In this document: one piece after another, positions 38,967 through 47,320 of the stretch
Numbering within the stretch: the stretch's first letter is position 1
How the letters are laid out: each line of letters opens with the position of its first letter
Source of the DNA: Catellatospora vulcania
Lineage (GTDB): Bacteria; Actinomycetota; Actinomycetes; Mycobacteriales; Micromonosporaceae
NCBI RefSeq assembly: GCF_009720385.1
Contig: NZ_ML769302.1
Span: forward strand, 654,937-718,936
Length of the DNA: 64,000 nucleotides
Reading direction: 5' to 3'
The notes under the pieces: generated by a model
What the model was told of the DNA's origin: nothing
Databases searched by the model: none
Seen by the model: the letters and a program-made list of their open reading frames with translations, nothing else
Translations under genes and position numbers: made by a program

Positions 38967-41270
38967 TCAGCTGAGCACGAACACCGTGTTGCCGCCCGCC
39001 GGGACGGACACGACGGTCGCGTGCTCGCGGTCGGCTCCGCCGTACCAGTTCCAGCCGTCGCTCTCGATCCAGCGGATCTTCACCGTCTGCGGGCCGAGCA
39101 CCCGGAACGTGGCTCCGTCCGCGAAGCTCTGCTCCGTCCACCCGGCGCCGGAGACGTCGCCGGCGGAGGCGTTCTCGACCAGGACGAACCCGGTGCCGAG
39201 CTGGCCCGGGACCTTCACGGTGATCAGGTTGCCCCGGGTCATCTTGTAGTCGTAGGTGGTGGTCTGACCTGCCGTCACCGTGATCCGCTCGGAGATGAAC
39301 CGGTTGCCGGTGCCGCCGCTCCACTGCGGAGCGTGGTCCAGCGCCTTGAACAGCAGCGGCCACTGGTACGGCCCGAGGAAGTCGATGGTGTACCGGCCGT
39401 CGGTGTCGACGTCGACCGAGCCGAGCCCGCCGCCGACGTTGAAGCCCTCGTCGAGCACCCGGACCGAGCCGTACTGGATGCCGCCCGTCTTGGTGGTGAC
39501 CTTGCCGGTGATCGTCCCCGCCTTGTCCATCTTGATCGTGGGTGCGGTGAGGGTCTGCCCGGCGGTGAGGGTGAAGTCCCGCGCCTGGCCCTGCAGGCCG
39601 GTGCCGCCGTTGGCGCCGAGCCACTGCGCGCCGTATCCCGGCGCGTTCGACGGGAAGGCGAACAGCTGCACCTTGCCGGGGTCGACGTTCAGCGTGACCT
39701 TGCCGTCGGCGGCGGTGGGCTCACAGCCGTCCGGCAGCACCGGGTGCGCCGGCAGGATCGTGAAGACGCAGACACCGGCCAACGGCAGCCCGGTCGCCTT
39801 GTCCACGACCTTGGTGACCAGCTTGGCCTGCGGGGTCAGCGTGAGCACGACCGTCGCCTGCTCACCCGCGGTGATGGTGACCGGAACGTCGGTCGCTGCG
39901 TAGCCGTTCGCCCAGGGGCGCACCACGTAGTCCCCGGCCCGCAGGTCGGAGATGGTGACGACCCCGTTGTCGGTGCTCTCGGAGCGGACGCCCACGTCCA
40001 CCGAGAACGAGCCGACCGCGGCACCGGTGATCGCGTTCTTCGCGGTCACCTTCAGGCTGCCGCTGGGCAGCTTGACGTCGTCGACCACGGTGTTCTGGCC
40101 GGCCGTGACGGCGACCCGGTCCGCGGCGCCGTAGCTGGTCTTGCCGCGCGCGTACTGGTCGACGCCCTGCGCGCCGTCGAACCGCACCACGTACTGGGCG
40201 GCGGGCAGCTCGGGGAAGCTGTAGGCGCCGTCCGCGTCGGTCGTCGCCGACACGTCCAGGTACCTGCCGTCGGCGGCGTTCTGGAGCCCGACCGAGACGT
40301 CGGCCAGCCCGTCGCCGCCGGCGTCGGTGAAGTGCCCGGAGATGGAGCCGGTCGGCAGCAGCTGCTGGTCCACGGTGCGCACGCTGTCCGCCGTCACCGT
40401 GACGGTGCCGGCGGCCTGCTCGGTCCACACGTTCGGGTACCACTGCTGCAGCCCGGACTCGCGGGTCACGCGCATCCGCCACTCGCCGCTGAACACGCCG
40501 TCGATCCGGTAGGTGCCGTCGGCTTCGGTGTACGCGCTCGGGCCGTAGTTGCCGTTGACCTCGAAGAGCTGGACGTCGACACCGGCGGCGGGTCCACCGT
40601 CGGCCGCGGTGATCCGGCCGGCCACGCTGCCGGCCGGCAGCTTGGTGTCGTTGACGGTGACCGTCTGGCCGGCGGCGACGTCGAAGTACGTCGCGGCGCC
40701 GTTGTCGCGGGCGCCGTACGCCCACTGGGACGTGCCGTTGCCGAACTGGAACTGGACCTGGTAGCGGCCCGGGTGCACGCCCAGCGTGAAGTCGCCGTCC
40801 GAGAACCAGGCCGACGAGCTCATGCCGTTGTCGGCCTGCGCGGTGATGTAGGCGCTGAGGCCGTTGCCGTCCGCGTCGACCAGGCGACCGGTGACGGTGC
40901 CGAACGGCAGCAGGCTCTCGTCGACGGTGGTCACCGCCCCGGCGGTGACCGCGATCTGGGCAGCCTCGTCCCAGGTGCGGCCGTTGTGGGCGAACTGCTC
41001 CGGGTGGCCTGCGGCCTGGAACTGGACGACATACGGGCCGGGTGTAAGCCCGGTGATCTCGTATCGCCCGGTCGAATCGGTGGAGGCGGAGCCCCAGCCG
41101 TCGCCCGAGGCGTTGACCTGGGCGTCGGCGACGGGCTGGCCGTTGTAGGTGAGGTGTCCGGTGATGGTGCCGGTGTCCGGGTCGGCGTGGGCAGGCGCGG
41201 CCAGTCCCATGGTGGCGATGGTCGCAGCGAGCAGCACGAGTCCGACCCGGCGCAGCGGTGTCCTGCGCAT
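38967..41270 (-). CDS. Secreted Cna-B/carboxypeptidase-regulatory repeat protein, paralogue 2
   Basis: About 767 residues with the same plan as paralogue 1: signal peptide (LRRVGLVLLAATIATMG, AAPAHA), then repeats GTITGHLTYNGQPVADAQV, GTVTGRLVDADGNGLSAYI, GSVAGRITAADGGPAAGVDV, GSISGHFTDAGGDGLADVSV, and a similar C-terminal domain ending YGGADREHATVVSVPAGGN. The ATG at 41270 has GAGGA ahead; longer in-frame starts read into a region without protein-like character. The two genes differ mainly in the middle repeats, indicating an old duplication. Confidence 0.8.
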   Translation of the reverse strand: MRRTPLRRVGLVLLAATIATMGLAAPAHADPDTGTITGHLTYNGQPVADAQVNASGDGWGSASTDSTGRYEITGLTPGPYVVQFQAAGHPEQFAHNGRTWDEAAQIAVTAGAVTTVDESLLPFGTVTGRLVDADGNGLSAYITAQADNGMSSSAWFSDGDFTLGVHPGRYQVQFQFGNGTSQWAYGARDNGAATYFDVAAGQTVTVNDTKLPAGSVAGRITAADGGPAAGVDVQLFEVNGNYGPSAYTEADGTYRIDGVFSGEWRMRVTRESGLQQWYPNVWTEQAAGTVTVTADSVRTVDQQLLPTGSISGHFTDAGGDGLADVSVGLQNAADGRYLDVSATTDADGAYSFPELPAAQYVVRFDGAQGVDQYARGKTSYGAADRVAVTAGQNTVVDDVKLPSGSLKVTAKNAITGAAVGSFSVDVGVRSESTDNGVVTISDLRAGDYVVRPWANGYAATDVPVTITAGEQATVVLTLTPQAKLVTKVVDKATGLPLAGVCVFTILPAHPVLPDGCEPTAADGKVTLNVDPGKVQLFAFPSNAPGYGAQWLGANGGTGLQGQARDFTLTAGQTLTAPTIKMDKAGTITGKVTTKTGGIQYGSVRVLDEGFNVGGGLGSVDVDTDGRYTIDFLGPYQWPLLFKALDHAPQWSGGTGNRFISERITVTAGQTTTYDYKMTRGNLITVKVPGQLGTGFVLVENASAGDVSGAGWTEQSFADGATFRVLGPQTVKIRWIESDGWNWYGGADREHATVVSVPAGGNTVFVLS

Positions 41271-41414
41271 GTGGTCCTCGACTGGTGTGAAGGAGGGGTT
41301 GAACACAGCGAGGGGAAGTCCCCGTGCGCGACACGGTATCCGCTTTGCTCTCGGCCGTGGGGGCACGGTATTCTTCTGCGTCGGTGGTCAACAGGGCAAC
41401 CTGAGGATCGCCAT

Positions 41415-41505
41415 GGAGGCTTCGCCTAGTTCGGTCTATGGCGCCGCACTGCTAATGCGGTTGGGGTCTTAAAGCCCCTCCCGGGTTCGAATCCCGGAGC
41501 CTCCG
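41415..41505 (+). tRNA. tRNA-Ser (anticodon GCU)
   Basis: 91 bases, acceptor GGAGGCT/AGCCTCC, long variable arm, T arm CGGGTTCGAATCCCG and anticodon loop CTGCTAA. No encoded CCA. Confidence 0.95.
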
Positions 41506-41564
41506 CGCAGGACCACCTGAACGGCCGGGAAACCGGCCGTGTATGCTGATCCCGCACCAAGCGA

Positions 41565-41637
41565 GCGCCCGTAGCTCAATGGATAGAGCATCTGACTACG
41601 GATCAGAAGGTTAGGGGTTCGAGTCCCTTCGGGCGCA
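41565..41637 (+). tRNA. tRNA-Arg (anticodon ACG)
   Basis: 73 bases, acceptor GCGCCCG/CGGGCGC with discriminator A, anticodon loop CTACGGA, T arm GGGGTTCGAGTCCC. The A34 should be edited to inosine. Confidence 0.95.
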
Positions 41638-41642
41638 CAGAA

Positions 41643-41672
41643 GCCCCCCTGAGCAGCAATGTTCAGGGGGGC
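41643..41672 (+). terminator. Hairpin after the tRNA-Ser/tRNA-Arg pair
   Basis: GCCCCCCTGA at 41643-41652 pairs with TCAGGGGGGC at 41663-41672, followed by GTTTGCGTTT. It stands five bases after tRNA-Arg. Confidence 0.7.
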
Positions 41673-41775
41673 GTTTGCGTTTCCGGGTTTCGACGTGCTG
41701 CATGAGCGTTGTCGGCGCACACGCCGTCGCGCCCGCACCACCGTGGCGGCGCGGGCGTGCAGGCGTCGGAGGGGG

Positions 41776-42000
41776 TCAGTCCTTGCGGTTGGGGTCCTTG
41801 ACGAAGACTCCGTCCCCTTGGCGTCCCTCGATCAGGCCCTCGGCTTTGAGCACCAGCATCGCGCCGCGGACGGAACCGTAGCTGATCTGGTACTCCTCCC
41901 GGATCTGGCTGATGGACGGCAGTTTGTCGCCCGGCTTCAGCTCCCCCGAGCGGATCTTCTCGCGGATGGCGTTAGCCAGCCGCTCGTACTTCGCGGTCAT
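41776..42000 (-). CDS. Small GntR-type winged-helix regulator
   Basis: About 74 residues, only the winged helix of GntR: MTAKYERLANAIREKIRSGE, then KPGDKLPSISQIREEYQISYGSVRGAML and LIEGRQGDGVFV. There is no effector domain. Such short GntR proteins occur both as free regulators and in integrative plasmids. GGGAGA lies six bases ahead of the ATG. It faces two tRNA genes, but no integrase is present. Confidence 0.8.
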   Translation of the reverse strand: MTAKYERLANAIREKIRSGELKPGDKLPSISQIREEYQISYGSVRGAMLVLKAEGLIEGRQGDGVFVKDPNRKD

Positions 42001-42364
42001 ACCATCTCCCATGGCTCGCCTCAGTAGTAGATCACCGTCACTCGCCCCGAATCAACTCTTCAGCTGGATATCTAGACATAGTCAACTAGCTCGTTTATGG
42101 TGATGGCGGTCTCATCTCCCTGGCTCGCACCCCGGGGATGGAGACCGTTGGTGTGCCGACTGCTGCGAGGGACGCGTAGGCGGTATGCCGGGCGCGGCGG
42201 ACGCTTCACGTGTGCCGCGAGCCGCCGCGCCCTCCAGTGCGCCGACGTCATCGGGTCGGTCGCCACGCTCGCATGGTCGGGTGTCTATATAAGATCCAGT
42301 CGGCGGCCGGACCTGGCCATTCGGCCGATGGGAGAGCCGCACGCAGAGCGCCGTTACCAAAACG

Positions 42365-42378
42365 TTACTGATCAGCAA
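42365..42378. promoter_or_regulatory. TTACTGATCAGCAA near-palindrome, site 1
   Basis: Near-palindromic word of the TetR-operator kind, about 255 bases ahead of the DUF6230 gene. It matches the word at 42488-42501 at 11 of 14 positions. Confidence 0.4.
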
Positions 42379-42487
42379 ATCTCGACGGTGTGTGACGCCC
42401 GTCATCGGCAAAGCGGGCATCTTCTGCGAAATGCCAGGCGATTCATGACGGTGCGTCACTGCAATGGAACGAGCACACCACCGACTG

Positions 42488-42501
42488 TTACTGGTCAGTA
42501 G
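42488..42501. promoter_or_regulatory. TTACTGGTCAGTAG near-palindrome, site 2
   Basis: Second copy of the operator-like word, about 130 bases before the DUF6230 start, with TAC/GTA ends around a GGTC core. Confidence 0.4.
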
Positions 42502-42632
42502 CTTGGCTCTTGTGGTCCGCGTCATAAGACGGAAACATCGTCGGCACCCCGAGCGCGGTCTCACCCTGCGCACGGCGAAGACAGACCCCGCAGGCGGTGC
42601 GCCGCGGGGCAACCCCATCGCGAGGAGGACCT

Positions 42633-43259
42633 GTGAAGGACTCGCAAGGCAATCTGGTACTGGGCAGTACCAGATGGCGGCGCTTCGCCGCCGTGGTGAT
42701 CCCGGCGACCATCGCGGTCTCCGGCCTGATGGCCGGCGTGGCCAACGGCGCCGTCCCGGTCACCTTCCATGTCTCCGGGCAGACCGCCAAGATCTCGGCG
42801 GACAAGCTGGTGGCCGACGGCTTCAGCCAGTACGGCAGCGTGGTCCAGGAGAAGAACGGCACGCCGCACCCGGTGGCGATGTCGGCGATCAAGGACGCGA
42901 CGCTGACCAACCTGTGCCAGTCGGTCACCACGCCGATCCCGGGCCTGGGCAACGTCACGCTGTTCATCCGGGCCGGCCGTGAGGACGGCGCGCCGGTGAA
43001 GGCGAAGGACCTGCTCATCGGCATGGACAGCCTGGAAGGCGACGCCGTCTTCACCAACATCAACATCGGTGCGGACGCCTCCGAGCTGACCGCCGGCGGT
43101 CCGCACCACGGCCAGGCCGGCCTGTTCGGCCAGGAGGCCGACCGCGCCGACATCACGGGCGTCAAGCAGATCGCCCGGCTGACCCAGGCCGGCACGTTCG
43201 CGCTGAACGGGCTGTCGCTGACGGTCTCCATGGACAGCACGGGCTGCTTCGCTGGCTGA
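42633..43259 (+). CDS. DUF6230-family secreted protein
   Basis: About 208 residues. N-terminal hydrophobic segment RFAAVVIPATIAVSGLMAGV acts as signal or anchor. The body (PVTFHVSGQTAKISADKLVA, GFSQYGSVVQ, MDSLEGDAVFTNINIGADAS) fits DUF6230, whose members are paired with DUF6114 proteins in actinomycetes. Function unknown; a lipid- or membrane-related role is my guess from the pairing. GTG start with GAGGAGG ahead. Confidence 0.8.
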   Translation: MKDSQGNLVLGSTRWRRFAAVVIPATIAVSGLMAGVANGAVPVTFHVSGQTAKISADKLVADGFSQYGSVVQEKNGTPHPVAMSAIKDATLTNLCQSVTTPIPGLGNVTLFIRAGREDGAPVKAKDLLIGMDSLEGDAVFTNINIGADASELTAGGPHHGQAGLFGQEADRADITGVKQIARLTQAGTFALNGLSLTVSMDSTGCFAG

Positions 43260-43322
43260 GCTGTTGACCGGGGACGTGTCGGCTAGGCACGTTCCCGGTC
43301 ACCCTGATTCTTGGAGGCACCC

Positions 43323-44678
43323 GTGACCCTGTGGCAGCGGTTCAGCGCCTGGCGGCGCAGCCGGCCGTTCTGGGGTGGTCTGCTGGCCGCACTGGCCGGC
43401 GTGGAGATCATCGCCACCACGAAGATGACCCTGGACGGGGCCACCCTCAGCGTCGGCATCAACGGCTTCCAGGCACTGCTCATCCCGCTGATGCTCGTGC
43501 TGGCCGGCCTGCTGGCCTGGTTCACGCCCGCGCAGCGGATGTTCTACGGCCTGATCGCCGTGTTCGTCGCGATCTACTCGCTGCTCGCCGTCAACCTGGG
43601 CGGCTGGTTCCTCGGGACGCTGCTCGGCATCGCCGGCGGCGGCCTGATCTTCGCGTGGAACCCGGCCGACGGTGACCCGGCGGGCGGTGGCGAGCCGGAG
43701 TCCGGTGACGACGGCGACCAGCACGCGGACATGGACGGCCTGCTCGACGGCCCGATGACGGACACCCTGCCGCGCGCGGTGAACCCGCTGCGCGACGGAG
43801 TGCCCGCCCCCCGCCAGGCAGGCGACGACCAGACCGTCGCCGACGACCGGCACCACGGCGGCCCGCGTCACGCCGCCATGGTGATCGCCGTGGCGACGCT
43901 CGCGGCCAGCGCACTCAGCCTCGTCGTGGCACAGCAGCCGGCGCGGGCCGCGGACTGCGGCACGCAGACGGCGGCGGTCCGGACCGGGCCGGTGCGCGAG
44001 GTCATCGGCGGGATCCTCGACGCGGTCGGCGGCCTGCTCGGCGCCGACCAGGCGTCGCCCAGCCCGTCGCCGTCGGCGTCGCCGGAACCGTGCCCCTCCC
44101 CGGAGGAGCCGTCGGCGTCACCGACCGGGGGGCCGAAGCCGTCGGCCTCCCCGAAGCCGGATCCGTCCGGCAGTCCCTCGCCGAGCGGGTCGGCCTCGCC
44201 CGACCCGTCCGGCAGCCCCACCCCGTCGCCCGCGCCGATCATCAAGGCAGCCCGTGGCCAGCAGCCGGTCGCCGAGCGGCCGGCGCTGATGACGGGCAGC
44301 CGGGTGACGATGTACGGGCTCGCCTTCGACGGGATCGTCGAGCTGCCCACCAAGGACGGCGGGACCGTACGGACGCTCCGCTTCTCCATGGACAAGTCGG
44401 ACACCAACGATTTCCGGCTGCGGGTGTACGGCAAGGACAACTGGGTCACCGACATCACCACGCCCAAGCTCACGGTGGAGGGCGACCGGGTGTACTTCTA
44501 CACCAGCCGGTTCCGGGGCAAGGCCCTCGGCGTGCTGGACGTCGACTACACGCCCGACGAGCCGCCGCTGCTGACGCCGCCGCTGGTCTTCTTCACCGAC
44601 CCGGTGATCGACCTGGTGTACGTCGACTCGCCCAAGCTGCGGGCACCCGACATGAAGATCGACGAGCACCGGATCTGA
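43323..44678 (+). CDS. DUF6114-family membrane protein
   Basis: About 451 residues. The N-terminus RFSAWRRSRPFWGGLLAALAGVE and four spans form the DUF6114 region. A hydrophilic loop and a fifth span (AMVIAVATLAASALSLVVA) lead to a Pro/Ser-rich linker (SPSPSASPEP type) and a C-terminal beta domain (VTMYGLAFDGIVELPTKDGG) about 130 residues long that should lie outside. GTG start with TTGGAGG six bases ahead, 63 bases after the DUF6230 gene. The long C-terminal extension is unusual for DUF6114 proteins as I remember them. Confidence 0.78.
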   Translation: MTLWQRFSAWRRSRPFWGGLLAALAGVEIIATTKMTLDGATLSVGINGFQALLIPLMLVLAGLLAWFTPAQRMFYGLIAVFVAIYSLLAVNLGGWFLGTLLGIAGGGLIFAWNPADGDPAGGGEPESGDDGDQHADMDGLLDGPMTDTLPRAVNPLRDGVPAPRQAGDDQTVADDRHHGGPRHAAMVIAVATLAASALSLVVAQQPARAADCGTQTAAVRTGPVREVIGGILDAVGGLLGADQASPSPSPSASPEPCPSPEEPSASPTGGPKPSASPKPDPSGSPSPSGSASPDPSGSPTPSPAPIIKAARGQQPVAERPALMTGSRVTMYGLAFDGIVELPTKDGGTVRTLRFSMDKSDTNDFRLRVYGKDNWVTDITTPKLTVEGDRVYFYTSRFRGKALGVLDVDYTPDEPPLLTPPLVFFTDPVIDLVYVDSPKLRAPDMKIDEHRI

Positions 44679-44689
44679 GCACGACCAAG

Positions 44690-44727
44690 AGGCCCCCGGC
44701 CGCGGAGCGCTCCGCGGCCGGGGGCCT
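44690..44727. terminator. 17-bp bidirectional hairpin
   Basis: AGGCCCCCGGCCGCGGA at 44690-44706 mirrored at 44711-44727, between the DUF6114 gene and convergent deoD. Confidence 0.8.
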
Positions 44728-44745
44728 TGTCGTGTGCGAGGTGGG

Positions 44746-45456
44746 TCAGGCGGCGACGACGGTGTCGAGCGCGATCTCGACCATCTGCGAGAACGTCTGC
44801 TCGCGCTCCTGCGCCGTGGTGGCCTCGCCGCGCTTGATGTGGTCGCTGACGGTGAGGATGGTCAGCGCGCGGGCGTCGTAGCGGGCTGCGATCGTGTACA
44901 GCGCCGCCGACTCCATCTCCACCGCGAGCACGCCGTAGTCGGCGAGGGTGTCGTACAGGTCGGGACGGTCGGTGTAGAAGGCGTCCGCGGCCAGGATCGG
45001 GCCGACGCGCATGGTGATGCCGCGCTGCTCGGCCACCTCGACCGCCTTTCGCAGCAGGGCGAAGTTCGCCACCGGCGCGTAGTCGATCAGGCCGTCGAAG
45101 CGCATCCGGTTCATGTTCGAGTCGGTGCTCGACCCGATCGCGGCGACCACGTCGCGCAGGTTGAGCGACTCGGCCAGGGCTCCGCAGGAGCCCACCCGGA
45201 TCAGGGTCTTCACGCCGTACTCGTTGATCAGTTCGTGCGCGTAGATGGAGGCCGAGGGCATGCCCATCCCGGAGCCCTGCACGGAGACCCGGGTGCCCTG
45301 GTAGGTGCCGGTGAAACCGAACATGTTGCGCACCGTCGAGTAGCACTTGGCGTCCTCGAGGTAGTTCTCCGCGATCCATTTGGCCCGTAGCGGGTCGCCC
45401 GGCATGAGGACCCGGTCCGCGATCTCACCGGGCTTGGCGCCGATATGCGTACTCAT
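44746..45456 (-). CDS. deoD: Purine-nucleoside phosphorylase, DeoD type
   Basis: About 236 residues, the usual DeoD length. Signature motifs [38 protein letters not shown] and [15 protein letters not shown] are present. It cleaves purine nucleosides with phosphate in the salvage pathway and forms hexamers. The start is [11 protein letters not shown]; sequence further upstream in this frame overlaps the serine tRNA and is not used. Confidence 0.93.
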   Translation of the reverse strand: MSTHIGAKPGEIADRVLMPGDPLRAKWIAENYLEDAKCYSTVRNMFGFTGTYQGTRVSVQGSGMGMPSASIYAHELINEYGVKTLIRVGSCGALAESLNLRDVVAAIGSSTDSNMNRMRFDGLIDYAPVANFALLRKAVEVAEQRGITMRVGPILAADAFYTDRPDLYDTLADYGVLAVEMESAALYTIAARYDARALTILTVSDHIKRGEATTAQEREQTFSQMVEIALDTVVAA

Positions 45457-45618
45457 TAGCCGATCTTCCCACGCGGTCGTCGGGCCCCGGCGGCAGATCA
45501 GCCCCAGGCGGCTTCGGTCACCTCTGCCTCGCCGCGTCGGAGCCAGGGGCACGATCTGCGCGAAAAAGGAGAACGCCCGGCTGTCCGTGGAAGGACTGCC
45601 GGGCGTTCTGCCGTTTGG

Positions 45619-45705
45619 CGGTGGCGGAGGGATTTGAACCCTCGGAGGAGTTACCCCCTCACACGCTTTCGAGGCGTGCTCCTTAGGCCGCTCGGACACG
45701 CCACC
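45619..45705 (-). tRNA. tRNA-Ser (anticodon CGA)
   Basis: 87 bases on the minus strand, acceptor GGTGGCG/CGCCACC, long variable arm and anticodon loop CTCGAAA. No encoded CCA. Confidence 0.95.
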
Positions 45706-45727
45706 GCCGGAGACTCTACACGAAGGT

Positions 45728-46267
45728 TCAGCAGCTCCCGAAACCGGTATTGAAGAGTCGGGTCAGGTACTCGCCGTAGCCCGCCACGGCCTTCTGCACG
45801 GTGACGCCGTCGTGCAGGAACAGGTAGCCGCGATCGCCCTGGACGACCAGCAGCCCGTCGAAGCGGTGGCTGCCCGCGGGCGCGGTCAGCACCTGGGCGT
45901 CCGGGTACGCGGTCCGGGCTTCCTGCAGCGAGCTGCCGGTGTGCACGCCCTCAGGGGTGCGCAGCGGCGCGTCGAACCACATCATCACCAGCCGGTCGTC
46001 GGCGGCGAAGACGAGGTTGCCCTGCGGCATGCCGGTGACCTGGGTGCTGCAGCCGTTGCGTGCCTTGTCCAGGCGCGGTTCGAGGTCCGCGCGCTTGGCG
46101 CCGAAGCGCACGTCGCGCACCCCCTGCAGGTGGACGATGTCCGGTCCCTGGACCACCGGCGTGGCGCTGACGGCCGGCCCCTGTGCCGGGGCGGTCGTGG
46201 CCTGCGTCGCCTGGGCGCACGCTGCGCTCAGCATCATGACGGTCGCGAGGGCGAGAGCTCCGCGCAT
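45728..46267 (-). CDS. Putative lipoprotein
   Basis: About 179 residues. Lipobox MLSAAC with Cys near 17, a Thr/Ala/Pro linker, then a domain with [17 protein letters not shown] and [19 protein letters not shown]. The layout recalls small actinobacterial lipoproteins that end in a compact domain with two Cys (NGCSTQV and final GSC). TATAGT lies about 65 bases upstream on this strand (46332-46337). No function assigned. Confidence 0.7.
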   Translation of the reverse strand: MRGALALATVMMLSAACAQATQATTAPAQGPAVSATPVVQGPDIVHLQGVRDVRFGAKRADLEPRLDKARNGCSTQVTGMPQGNLVFAADDRLVMMWFDAPLRTPEGVHTGSSLQEARTAYPDAQVLTAPAGSHRFDGLLVVQGDRGYLFLHDGVTVQKAVAGYGEYLTRLFNTGFGSC

Positions 46268-46331
46268 GGCTGTCCCCCTAAAGACAACGGCCTGTGAGGC
46301 GACTCCCACCGGGGGTGAGGTCGTGCCCTCG

Positions 46332-46337
46332 ACTATA
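46332..46337 (-). promoter_or_regulatory. Candidate -10 for the lipoprotein gene
   Basis: TATAGT on the minus strand, about 65 bases before the ATG at 46267. The rest of the 46268-46627 gap shows an AT-rich stretch near 46400 but no gene. Confidence 0.35.
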
Positions 46338-46570
46338 CGACTACATTCCGTGACTGCCACCTCACGCTGAGGTCGATTCACGTTGCACCTTGCCCGTTTA
46401 TATCCAGTCTGGCGGTGTTTTATGCATCGCTAACCAGGTGAAAGTTCCCAGAGAGGGATGAAAGTCCGCCCAGAAATCTGCGGCGCCCGGAGCCGTCCAG
46501 CGGAGAAGGCCCGCATGGAACAGAACGGCGGCCTCGGGCCCGCGGTGACGATGAGGCCCCGAAACGGCGG

Positions 46571-46600
46571 AAGCCCCGGATCCACAGGGGACCGGGGCTT
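46571..46600 (-). terminator. Hairpin after tRNA-Ser(GGA)
   Basis: AAGCCCCGG at 46571-46579 pairs with CCGGGGCTT at 46592-46600, some 28 bases beyond the 3' end of the tRNA. Confidence 0.55.
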
Positions 46601-46627
46601 TGCGCGGCGCATATGCTGCGCTGGTGG

Positions 46628-46712
46628 CGGAGGATACGAGATTCGAACTCGTGAGGGTTTTATCCCAACACGCTTTCCAAGCGTGCGCCCTAGGCCTCTA
46701 GGCGAATCCTCC
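46628..46712 (-). tRNA. tRNA-Ser (anticodon GGA)
   Basis: 85 bases on the minus strand, acceptor GGAGGAT/ATCCTCC, long variable arm, anticodon loop TTGGAAA. No encoded CCA. Confidence 0.95.
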
Positions 46713-46774
46713 GTCGAGAAGGATACATACCGGGGTCGGGGTCGGCACGTGCACCCCCGCCGGGTACAGTTTGC

Positions 46775-46865
46775 TCAGCCCCCGTGCGGCGGCACCCTGT
46801 GAACCTCCCCAGGGCCGGAAGGCAGCAAGGATAAGCAGGCAATACCGGGTGCACGGGGGCCCTTT
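46775..46865 (+). ncRNA. ffs: Signal recognition particle RNA, small bacterial type
   Basis: The closing stem GCCCCCGTGC (46778 onward) pairs with GCACGGGGGC (46851-46860), and the apical part has the hallmark GTGAACCTCCCCAGGGCCGG and AAGGCAGCAAGG of 4.5S-type SRP RNA. CCTTTCG follows the stem. It lies upstream of ybaB-recR as is usual near dnaX in many bacteria. Confidence 0.93.
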
Positions 46866-46978
46866 CGTGCCCACGCCCGCCGCCCGCGGCCACTCGACCT
46901 CATGATCAATATTCGTGACGGTGGCGGGGACTAGGCTGAGGGCGACATCCGACGGGTGACTGGTAGGGGAGTGCGGCG

Positions 46979-47308
46979 ATGCGGCCGGGTGGACAGCCGA
47001 ACATGCAGCAGCTGATGAAGCAGGCGCAGAAGATGCAGGCGCAGCTGGCCTCGGCGCAGGCGGCCCTGGCGGAGGCTGAGGTCACCGGCACGGCCGGCGG
47101 CGGGCTGGTGACCGTGAAGATGACCGGTTCCGGCGAGTTCCGCAGCATCTCCATCGACCCCAAGGCGGTCGATCCGGAGGACGTGGAGACCCTGGAGGAC
47201 CTGGTGTCCGCCGCGATCACCAATGCCGCCGACGAGGTGCGCAAGCTCACCGAGCAGAAGATGGGTCCGCTGTCCGCCGGTCTCGGCGGCATGGGCCTTC
47301 CCTTCTAG
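46979..47308 (+). CDS. YbaB/EbfC-family nucleoid-associated protein
   Basis: About 109 residues. [40 protein letters not shown] and [18 protein letters not shown] are typical. It forms dimers that bind DNA. Twelve bases separate it from recR, with which it is usually linked. Confidence 0.93.
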   Translation: MRPGGQPNMQQLMKQAQKMQAQLASAQAALAEAEVTGTAGGGLVTVKMTGSGEFRSISIDPKAVDPEDVETLEDLVSAAITNAADEVRKLTEQKMGPLSAGLGGMGLPF

Positions 47309-47320
47309 GCCCGGCCGACC

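Larger units (their letters stand above)
42001..42632. other. Intergenic region between GntR and DUF6230 genes
   Basis: No convincing gene is seen here. It holds an AT-rich CTAG-bounded palindromic stretch near 42070-42092 ahead of the GntR gene, a TATATAAGAT sequence near 42286-42295, and two similar near-palindromes upstream of the DUF6230 gene (next entries). Confidence 0.5.

Noticed and set aside
36473-41429. Two long plus-strand frames rich in Arg, Gly, His and Asp
   Set aside because: They mirror the two secreted repeat proteins, whose minus-strand reading has signal peptides, domain repeats and Shine-Dalgarno sites.
42112-42618. Minus-strand ORF of 168 codons in the gap before the DUF6230 gene
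   Set aside because: No Shine-Dalgarno site, no sensible composition, and it covers the promoter region of the DUF6230 gene.
41415-42632. Integrated mobile element at the tRNA-Arg gene
   Set aside because: No integrase, excisionase or duplicated tRNA end in the window; only a small GntR gene, so kept as a low-score observation.
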